DNA of 64,000 bases, from the NCBI GenBank assembly GCA_002900995.3, contig CM035313.1, positions 434,001-498,000 of the forward strand, in the 5' to 3' direction. Positions 56,029-64,000 of the stretch are shown here, piece by piece. This stretch comes from Ganoderma boninense. Its lineage: Eukaryota > Basidiomycota > Agaricomycetes > Polyporales > Polyporaceae. How positions within the stretch are numbered: the first letter of the stretch is position 1; each line of letters opens with the position of its first letter. The notes below the pieces were generated by a model that did no database searches, was not told the origin of the DNA, and worked only from the letters and a program-made list of their open reading frames with translations. The position numbers were made by a program, and so were the translations under genes.

Positions 56029-56092
56029 CGCCAGTATATGCGTGGATATTCTGACACCAGCATCAACCCGCTTCTCCGTTGAAGTAGACAAG

Positions 56093-56682
56093 ATGCGTTT
56101 CTCCACCTTCCCCTTCGTCATCACCGCCGTCGTTGCCGCTGGCCTCTCCAGCGCGACTCGTAAGCATGCTACCGCTAATTGTTCTGCAATGAAGCTAATC
56201 GCCCAAATCCCTCTAGCTTTGGACACCCGCACTGACCAGACCATCATCCTGCCGCTTTCCGGGGATCCCTTCGGTTCTCCGTTCGAGTTCGAGTTCACGG
56301 ACGAGGTCAGCCTCCTCGCGCCACTTTCATCAAGTTCGCGGTGCTGACACGCTCTCGTTCCTCATTCTCGTTGCAGTCACGCACGGCGGACAGCACATCG
56401 ACGCTGCACATCACCCTCCAGAACGCGACCTACTCAGCCGTCATCGCTGACAAACTGGCGTTCTCGGCCACCAGCCCTGACCGGGCCTTTGCTCTGTTGA
56501 CCGTCCCACTCGAATTCGTTCCGGGGCTGTATGGTAAGGCATTCGGCATCCCCTAGCGGCCAGGCCAACTGACGGATTTGTTCGGCGCAGACCTCGTGGT
56601 GGAGGAGGTGGCTGGAGACGACAGCATTATCTACACAGGCGAGGTCACCGACCTGGAGCTGCTGTCGCAGAACCAGGACTGA
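56093..56682 (+). CDS. Small secreted protein 1, unknown function
   Basis: Four short exons read from ATG 56093: the signal peptide MRFSTFPFVITAVVAAGLSS, then after an intron LDTRTDQTIILPLSGDPFGS, FEFEFTDE, then SRTADSTSTLHITLQNATYS to VPLEFVPGLYG, and finally DLVVEEVAGDDSIIYTGEV to the TGA at 56680-56682. The mature part would be about 110 residues with alternating hydrophobic residues, suggesting a beta-sandwich, and no Cys pairs. It shares exon layout and pattern with the gene at 58210. The family is unknown to me. A role outside the cell or in the wall is likely from the signal peptide only. Confidence 0.72.
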
Positions 56683-58121
56683 GAGAACTCAGGGCGTTTG
56701 GAGCCGCACATTTGGAGATGATGTCGTTATTGATTGAATATTCCACCCACTCCTTGTAACGCTCAGCGTCGTTGTTCTCCGAATTCCTACCACTGGCGTG
56801 CACAAAACAGCTGACTGCGTGTCGGAGCTCAGTGCGTCAGCTTTCAGTCAGGCCGGCTTGAAACGTGTACGTCATCAATCTATCGCACAAATCATTGCGC
56901 TTACAATTCTGAATAAGTCTCATGCGGTGGAAGAGCGACGTCCATCGAGACCCTTCGATGCCCAAACTTGGCGATTGGGGCTTCACGGTTGCGAGCGGCG
57001 GCATCACTCACTGCGGACAGATTTGTGGCCATATTGATGTTAACCTGTTGACTCCTCGTCTCAGTCCACTTACTTAGAGAGATAGAACTAACCAGCCAAT
57101 CTCTCCCAAGGCACATACACAGTGTCTAGGTGAGACAAGGTACGCGGGATATATGTGGTACGTAGCTGCGCGGTCTCATGCTTACTGATAAACCGGTTTC
57201 ACTTCAATCCAATTCTCATCGGGCTGCAGCCTTCCTCATGTACTCGATTCCAGGTTCGATACTCTGGTGTTTCACATTAATGCCGGACATGCCATCTGAC
57301 CTGCGGTCGCTAGAGCTCAGCAAGCACGAGTCGCTTCCGGAGTTGGGAAGTCGGACGGTGCGGTCACCATGTCGAGCAGGAAGGCGATCTTCAAAGTCAC
57401 TTCTCGGGCACAACCCAAAGCCTCTATACTTTGTGGATTATTTGACGGAAGAGCACCTCAACGACAGATGCGCCGTACGTATCATCATGTTGGAGGCTGA
57501 TGAGAGGCGAGTGTAAAATCACGCCCGAGTTCGAATGTGAGTGCTTTCTGCATGAATCATGATCGGCCTCTTCGGTCGGGGTATCCCAGCCATGTTGTAA
57601 CGCGACTGCTCACACCAGCACACCATCACCGAAGAGTGCTCCGTCCACAAGGACGGCACGATTCTCCCAAGGTCAAGACTCACCAAGGGTCGACCTGTGA
57701 CCCTTGGCGGTTTTGAAACAACGTCGGGGGCCATGTGGACTCCTGGAGGGTCAAGTGCATCATAGGCACGTCGATATGCTCTTAGCTTCCGGTTCTGACT
57801 AATCTTGTCTGTCCAACAGGTAGCGCGGAACGGTACCACCTCTTCAAGGGTTTCCAACCCTGAGTAGAACTGCATGAAGACAAGGGCTTGTCCGCGAACA
57901 TGGCAGGATGCACCAGTATTTACTGCCCGTTTTTCTTCTAACTTCTCTCCACCTTGTGGGCATGTGATGGCATCTGACTGAGTGTCATAAGCTTTGCAGT
58001 GATACACGTCGCGTGGCTAGTCAACCCCCCGGGCAAGCTCGTCTGCAACTGGAGATAGATTCTGACCGCAGTGTCGGTTGGCTGAGCACCGACTCGGAAC
58101 TCATTTAGGTTTTCGAGTGCG
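56683..58121. other. Intergenic between the two small secreted protein genes
   Basis: About 1.4 kb. The only long frame is on the minus strand (57519-58007, 162 codons, no ATG at its beginning). I cannot identify it. No other feature is seen. Confidence 0.45.
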
Positions 58122-58129
58122 TATATAAA
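58122..58129 (+). promoter_or_regulatory. TATA box of small secreted protein 2
   Basis: TATATAAA about 88 bp before ATG 58210. Confidence 0.7.
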
Positions 58130-58209
58130 ATGTGATGCATGTATGTCATTAGTCGCAATTCACCTCCTCATCGCTTCGCCAGAGCCTAGTATCTTTCGCA
58201 AACCGGACC

Positions 58210-58834
58210 ATGCGCTTCTACCTTTCCATCGCCACGGTCCTCGCTGGTGCTGGTCTCGTCAGTGCTACCCGTGAGTTTACTTTAACCCTCCACGTTGCCG
58301 TTCGAGGAAACTGCTTAGCCACACTCCCCCAGCTCTGAAAGCACGCCGCGGTGAGCTCGCGATCTTGGAGCCCGCCAACGGGGCCGCCATAGGGACCCCC
58401 TTCGCCTTCCAGTACATCGACACGGTCAGTCACGAAGCCCCTTCCCTCGGCTGCATTCCCCCGCAGTTGCGTGCGGCTGGCTGACACATGTTTATGCCCG
58501 TGCAGTTACGCACCGCGGGCGACACCTCTCACCTCCAGCTCGGCTTGTGGAACCTGACCTACCGCGGGGACCTCGGTACCCTGCAGTTCGACAAGACGAA
58601 CTACACCACTGCCACGGCCTCGGTCAGCGTGCCGGTCATCTTCGACAACGATGGATACGGTACGTTATCATTATACTTACTACCTGCCGCGGCATTCGGG
58701 CCCCCGAGCCCGGTGTGTTTGTAGGTCACTAGTAGCTGACGGACCTTCGCGATGCAGCGCTCGTCGTGCAGCAAATCGACAGCAGCGGCAACGTGCTCTA
58801 CACGGGAGAGGTTGATGTCTACTTCATTCGTTGA
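58210..58834 (+). CDS. Small secreted protein 2, paralogue of protein 1
   Basis: Four exons from ATG 58210: the signal peptide MRFYLSIATVLAGAGLVSAT, then LKARRGELAILEPANGAAIG and FAFQYIDT, then LRTAGDTSHLQLGLWNLTYR and ASVSVPVIFDNDGY, then ALVVQQIDSSGNVLYTGEVD and VYFIR to the TGA at 58832-58834. The introns fall at matching places to protein 1, and both end with the pattern xLVVxxxxxxxxxxYTGEV. The mature protein is about 110 residues. The pattern ILEPANGAAIG...FAFQY resembles cell-wall beta-sandwich (Kre9/KNH-like) starts, but this is weak. Tandem duplicates in the same orientation, 1.5 kb apart. Confidence 0.74.
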
Positions 58835-59457
58835 GGCTTGAGGTCTGGCTAGAGCCGGGATCGGAGCCAGGTCGCGGTTTGGAAGAGCATGTACCGCACT
58901 AAAGATCGAGATGGTGATGGTTTTTCCAGCCATCTCGCTTTCGTCGCAAAAAGTTGTCGCTGTGGCGTTTGCCATAGACCTTTCGTAATATGCCCTACAC
59001 TGCAATGATAAATGCTTACCTATTTTCTGGTGGTCAGTGAAGCAGTAGACGTCAGCCTGAAACTTCGTTTTTCTGCTAGGGCTCTCCATTGACTTCTGAG
59101 TCGTGATCATGTTAAGTATCCGGGAGTTGAGGCCAAAGAAGCGCCTACACAACCCGCCAGCGCCAGTACACCGCCACGAGCGAGTCTCTTTTGGCGCCCA
59201 TGCGACGACATTCCCAGTCGTGATCGCAGCCTCTTGTCACGAATATTCGTTCGGCCTTCTTTTCTCTCTTGGCTCCTTGAGAGGTTTATCGACATCTGTT
59301 CATCTGAATACCTTATACTTGAAATCTCGCAACTGTGTGGTGTAACTTTGTGGACTCAAGCACTCAGGCCTGCGGGACATGGTTCAACTCCTCGAAAAAA
59401 TTGATCTCCAAGTTCTAGCGTTCTACAGGAAGCTCCAAACCTCCCTAGCCAGTACAA
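58835..59457. other. Intergenic, no gene seen
   Basis: Convergent 3' region of small secreted protein 2 and DJ-1 copy D. The inverted-repeat edge lies near 59360. Confidence 0.5.
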
Positions 59458-60236
59458 CTAGTCCTGCCCAGGGGTGATGAAGTCGACGACGTCCCCCTTG
59501 GGGTACATGTATGAGAAGGGGTCCCAGTCGGCGTCGTCCCTCCACTCGTACTCCATCCCGTTCGCGATGAACCTCGCGAGCTCCTGCCCGTAGACGTGCG
59601 CGATCCACGCCAGCGTCGCGTCGATCCCCGAGCTCACCCCCGACGACGTCCAGCAGTTCCCGTCCACGACGTACCGCGCCGTCTTCACCCAGTGCACGTG
59701 CGGGCCCACGGACGTCGCCGCGTTCCACACGGCCTTGGTCGTCGTGGCGCGCTTCCCGTCGAGCACGCCCGCCCGCGCGGCGATGGACGCGCCGTTGCAG
59801 ACGGTGAGCAGGTACTTGAGCGTCGGGTACCTCTTCTTCACGAACTCGACCGTCGGCTCGCTCGTCTCCTCGATGACCCCAATGCCGCCCGGGACGACGA
59901 GGACGTCGAGGTGGGGCGCGGTCTCGTGGGTGTGCGTCGGGACGACGTGCACGCCGAAGTGCGAGCCCGCCTTGTTCACGCGGTGGCTGCTCGTCCCGGA
60001 GTACACGGGGTCGAGCGTCGTGGCGATGACGCAGAGGTCGAGCTTGCGGGCGTTGGAGAGGTTGAAGAGGGCCTCGAGCGGGCCGAAGACGTCGAGGAGC
60101 TGGAAGCCGGGGAAGACGACAACTCCGATCTTGGAGATGGTCCCGGAGGCTGCGAGGGGATGCGTATGTGGTCAGTCGAGTTGGTGCGACTGCTGTAGTG
60201 CAGAGGTCACATACTGTGGGCTGGTGTAATGCTCAT
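59458..60236 (-). CDS. DJ-1/PfpI family protein, copy D
   Basis: 237 residues from exons 60236-60215 and 60149-59458 on the minus strand, nearly identical to copy C, including the C-terminal extension ending ITPGQD. The nucleophile elbow LLTVCNGASIAARAGVLDG and the SSGVSSGIDATLAW segment are intact. The first exon ends CCCACA before the GTATGT donor, where copy C has CCCACG, changing the split codon from Ala to Thr. The frame is fully open. It sits in the inverted arm with its own TATA box, so it is probably expressed. Substrate unknown, as for the other copies. Confidence 0.87.
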
Positions 60237-60307
60237 CTTGTTTGGTAGGTGTTCAGTTGAGTGCTGTAGCTGTGATGCTGAGCTGGTTGCTTCGAATCCC
60301 AGACCTC

Positions 60308-60313
60308 TTTATA
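60308..60313 (-). promoter_or_regulatory. TATA box of DJ-1 copy D
   Basis: The complement reads TATAAA, about 72 bp upstream of ATG 60236, with the same GATTCGAAGCAAC leader as copy C. Confidence 0.75.
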
Positions 60314-60539
60314 CCACCTCCCCGCCCCCCTTCTCTTCGTAGTCGCGCTGCTGACTGAGCTCAGCGCAGTGCTCATGTAAGTGAGTATATGCCAGGGAGC
60401 ACTTGCGTGTGCACTCGGCAGATCTGATTCTGATTTCGATTTGAGCAGTACAATACTCCTCCGACGCGGGCACCGATCTTAGTCACGTCCTCTCCCATCC
60501 CATTGAACAGCTCTTTAAACTCCATTCGCTAACATACGC

Positions 60540-61990
60540 AACAAGCCTTGCTAAATAGACTCGGGGAAGCCTACGACATGATCATGAGCTCAGAGCTGGT
60601 TTCCCCATGGTGTTGGCTGATATGTACATCTAGTGCGCGTTTTCTAACACATTCCTCTCAAACCGCAACTATCTGTGTAGCTCACATGGGAACTCATTCT
60701 AGGTTCTAGGAAGTATGTGCTGCATCATGCATCATGGGGCCGCGAGTGCACGAGCGTCTGGGATGGCACCATCAGACCGACAGGCGTCAACGAGATCGAC
60801 AATCGTTTTCCAACCAGACCGACATTCCCGTTCTCCGCTCCCGGGCCCCGAAATTGAGTGGATTCGGAGAGCGCTGCCCGTCGGGCACAACGCTACGACG
60901 CCCGGTCGCATCGACATCCCCGCGGCCGTGTGGGACCTGGACGCCCTGACTCAGCGTGAAGTTCGACACGAACTGCAACAACCGACAACCCGCTCTCGAG
61001 CGGCAGTGGGCACTCTTGTCCGTGCGTGGCTTATTGATGGTACGTCTCCCCTCGGAAGAATTCTGCGCCCCGTACAGTATCTTAGTAAGGCTCGAGGTGA
61101 CACGGTGTTTGCAGCCGCGACGCAGTGTTTCCCCGGTCGTGTCGGGCGTGTTGCCCTCCGCGGCGTCCGATGCTGCCAGGGTGGCGTCTATCCAGTCGTA
61201 CCAGGTATTGCCTGTACCTTTTTTTTCGGCAGAATCGAGCGCATATATTATATGCTGACTGTTACCTCGACCAGCTCATGGTAGGCGAAGGCAGACGCAG
61301 ATCCTGGCTTTGTCACTCTGTGTGCCGGCCCGGGACCCGATAACCGGAAGCTCCTGGCAGTCGCGACTCAGTCCGCAAACACCACGGCCCACTAGCAAGA
61401 TGTCGTGCATGTTCTTCACGACGGCCTCAAGGCGAGTCGTCCTCAACAAGACTAGATGAATATGCTTGCGACTGACTAGCAGTGGACTCAAACAGCTCAT
61501 CCCATCTGAAGTTTGACGGGGTTACCCTCGCTGGTGTTTTGGGGCATGTATGCGTGATTCTCCCACACGAACGGTCTCTCTACTGCATTGCAGCATGACG
61601 AAGCAGTCAGTCCCCCTCACGAAGGCCGCGGACATGCATATGTATGTCTGAGGTGCTTGGCGGCGCCGGCCAAGCAGCGCTCGTGAAACACAACCGCTTC
61701 GCGGTTTCGCGGTGGGCGCACAAAGCCCCCTGACCAGTTTTATTCCGGAACAGCACGCGCAGATCTACGAGACCTCTGCTAGCGTCGCGAACATCATCAA
61801 GGCATGTTTCCATGCTCTCGTTCTCCTGTTCTCCTCGTCAGACCACAACGTGGCCGCGTCCGCCCTCGTCCATCGGATCCCAAACAGCGCGGCGTACGGT
61901 CCGTCAACCGACCGTCCGTCTTCCTCCTTCTGCTTCGCCTTTCTGGCAGCGCTGATGTGGGGGGGAGGGCATGGCTTAACACACACGGAT
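60540..61990 (+). pseudogene. Peptidase remnant, copy D
   Basis: Decayed TAP-like peptidase, now on the plus strand because the arm is inverted. A 189-codon frame (60715-61284) reads EIEWIRRALPVGHNATTPGR, AAVGTLVRAWLIDG and CFPGRVGRVALRGVRC, the same altered elbow as in copy C. Further right, LGGAGQAALVKHN in the complement of the C orientation and the SVANIIKAC homologue at about 61785 mark the C-terminal end. The catalytic Ser motif is absent. Stops and frame changes break the rest. Confidence 0.72.
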
Positions 61991-62802
61991 TGCAGACGGA
62001 GGAGGTCGAGGTCGAGGTCGCGAGGTCCACCGCACCCGCCGAACCTGAAGCCTGAAGCTTGACGTCTGGGTCGGTGTCATGGCCGAGGGGTCCACACCAT
62101 ACTCCAGTCCTTTGGCTCGCTTCGGACACGAGAGCCTTGTCACGCGTTTCGCTTCGCCGGGCTCATGTACCTATAGGCTTCGTCACCATTTTTGTGGGCC
62201 TGTGGGTTCGCGATGCTCGCACTACATAGCTGCTGTACTTCCCGACGCGCTCTCCACCGTAATGGACACCGTGACTGGGCACAGGTGACCACTCTCGACC
62301 TCGACGTGAATGGGCGCTCCGATACGGAACACAATCTTCTCGCCGTTATTCCCGGAAAGTCAGTCAGTCGATAGACGCACTTGGAATTGCAGCGCTGAGA
62401 GCCTTTCATTGAATGATTGCCCGAAATGCGAGTTGATGTTCCTCCTCAGCATTCACGAGCGGGAGATTTCAAAGTGGTCCGTACTTGCTCGTGATGCGTG
62501 AGCAGACAGTCTCCGTTGCTGACCATATTCAAGGCATTCGGTTGGTGCCTCTCTGGGACCCTCCGCATGGTTGCCAGACCTTCCAAGGGGCTACGAGGGG
62601 TACTGAACCGAGCCCCCATTGGAGATGTCCTAGGAACGTTACGGCATGTGTGCACCACAAACGTTAACAACAACACGTGTATTTGTTGGGACATTGTTTA
62701 CACTTCGTGAGAACGGATCACATATGACGTTACAGGTATCATCGCTCGATGTCAGCTTCGGTTCGACTTTGTTCATGGTTAGACGGTTGCGGCGGTATGG
62801 CC
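61991..62802. other. Intergenic, no gene seen
   Basis: No supported coding sequence. Short frames on both strands carry no motifs. Confidence 0.45.
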
Positions 62803-64000
62803 TCAGTCGTCCCGCTGCGTCGACTTCAAGAAGGCCTCTTCGTTCCAGCCGTAGTACTCCCTCAGCTTCTTCGCGAAGTCCTTGAGCTTCATGGGGTGGA
62901 TCGTCGGATCGGGGTGCGCTGTTCAGACATCATCAGCCTCTATGCAAAACGCTGTAAGAGACACCAGCAGACGTACGCTTGTGAAAACTGATCGACTAGG
63001 GAAGGAAGACGACCAGATCAGTGCTCATGCAGCGTAGAGGATAAATCGGATCATACTTACGCGGTCTCTCGGGTTCGGCGGGTCGAACCGCACACGGGAG
63101 CCAGCCGTGCTCGGGACGTACGTGAAGCCCATATCCTCCATGAGCTATCAGCGTCATCCAAAACCCCCATCAGCTCCAAGTACACCTTACCCAACGCCGT
63201 AAACCGCGCATATATGCACACACGCACCTTCACGAACTTCTCCCACCGCATGTCCGCCAAGCCCTGCTTCTTGTCCTCGGACGTGCGCAGCAGCTGGTGC
63301 ATCAGCTCAGACGTGCGCTTGCTCAGCCCCGCGAAGATGCCGCGCTTCCTCTCCTCCTTCTGCGCCTCCTCCCCGCGCGCCTCGTCCTCCCCCTCGTCGT
63401 CGCTCTCCTCGATGTTCTTGACCTCCCGCCCCTTGTCCTTCTTCGCGAACGCGCTCCAGAACCGGTTCTTCTTCTTCTCCGGGATCCCGTCGAGGTTCCC
63501 GAGGTTCCCCACCGCGCCGCGCGTCTTCACCTTCTGCTTCCCGCCCGTCAGGCCCTCCGTCTGCAGGTACTTGTGCGCGGACTGCGCAGTCTGCTCCGTG
63601 TGGAGCGACGTCGTCGACGCCCCGAACGGCAGCGACGTCGTCGAGCCCAGCGACGGCGCGCGGGCTGGCGGCGGAGGCGACTTCGTCTTCGCCGGAGCGG
63701 GAGCGGGGGCCTTCTTCGGCGTGACGGGCGGGGTGGCTGCCGCGGGCTGCGGGCTAGCGGGGGTGGCAGCGGCCATCGGCGGGGACGAAGGCACCTCGCC
63801 CTCTGCGGTGGACGAGGCGGGTTTCTTCTTCTTCTTGGGCTTCTTCTTCTTCTTCTTCGCCGCGCCAGAAGGCGCTTCTTCGTCTTCGACCTCCTCGACC
63901 GTGGTTTGGTGAGGGCGTTGAGTAGCTGGTAGGGTGTTCGGTCAGACTATATGCACTAATGAGAAACACCTGCAGACTGACAAGGACCGGTCGAGGGCTT
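62803..64000 (-). CDS. Low-complexity protein with HicA-like C-terminal domain (5' end outside window)
   Basis: The gene enters from the right end of the window. The first visible exon ends at about 63971 (KPSTGPCQSA), followed by a 42-bp intron. The next exon has a Glu/Asp stretch, a run of Lys, Pro/Ala-rich parts (PKKAPAPAPAKTKSPPPPAR), then KKKNRFWSAFAKKDKG and KRGIFAGLSKRTSELMHQLL. After ADMRWEKFVK the remaining exons give LMEDMGFTYVPSTAGSRVRF, DPPNPRDR, SISFHKPHPDPTIHPMKLKD and FAKKLREYYGWNEEAF to the TGA at 62803-62805. The order GSRVRF, HKPHPD, PMKL resembles the HicA/YcfA fold known from bacterial mRNA interferases. In fungi it appears as a terminal domain of unknown role. No activity is implied. 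Confidence 0.65.

Larger units (their letters stand above)
59360..61900. repeat. Right arm of the large inverted repeat
   Basis: Reverse-complement match to about 36100-38535. It includes DJ-1 copy D and peptidase remnant D. The left edge lies near CAGGCCTGCGGGACATGG (59366). The match fades past about 61900. Confidence 0.8.

Noticed and set aside
62803..64000. Functional toxin-antitoxin system at the right end
   Set aside because: Only a HicA-like fold is suggested at the end of a long eukaryotic protein with introns. No antitoxin partner is seen, so no such system is claimed.

Overview
This window looks like nuclear DNA of an agaricomycete fungus, most probably a white-rot polypore (inference). 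It is GC-rich. Genes are split by many 50-70 bp GT-AG introns and often carry TATA boxes about 70-90 bp upstream of the ATG. Several families are typical of basidiomycetes: kinase-like proteins with a Crinkler-type N-terminus, F-box fragments, small secreted proteins, and housekeeping genes with basidiomycete intron patterns. I found no tRNA, rRNA or CRISPR array.

Layout. 1-12.5 kb holds the 3' end of ADE6, a broken kinase-like gene, a secreted protein of unknown function, a PHO84-type phosphate transporter and a family-2 glycosyltransferase. 15-41 kb is a mosaic of segmental duplications. It contains an intact secreted S33/TAP-like peptidase, three intact DJ-1/PfpI genes, peptidase remnants, intact PEX5 plus a PEX5 fragment, ILV3 plus an ILV3 fragment, and three copies of a small MABP-like gene. 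41-55 kb is an ordinary housekeeping block: a single-pass membrane protein, AIM24, an esterase fragment, an SPT23/MGA2 regulator, a NUP50-like nucleoporin and a Gyp1/TBC1D22 Rab-GAP. 56-59 kb carries two paralogous small secreted proteins. 59.4-62 kb is an inverted copy of the DJ-1/peptidase unit. The right end is a partial gene whose C-terminus resembles a HicA-type domain.

The most notable structure is a divergent module, peptidase on one strand and DJ-1/PfpI on the other, present four times. DJ-1 is open in all four copies (230, 230, 237 and 237 residues), with the same intron, the same TATA box and the same short 5'-leader motif. The peptidase is intact only in the first copy. Copies C and D are nearly identical, lie in opposite orientation about 21 kb apart, and share a peptidase that has already lost its nucleophile. 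PEX5 lies downstream of DJ-1 in copy B, and a deleted PEX5 fragment lies in the same place in copy A, so PEX5 was once part of the duplicated unit.

Limits: exon joins were read by eye from splice signals and family knowledge. Repeat edges are approximate, and no database search or alignment program was available.
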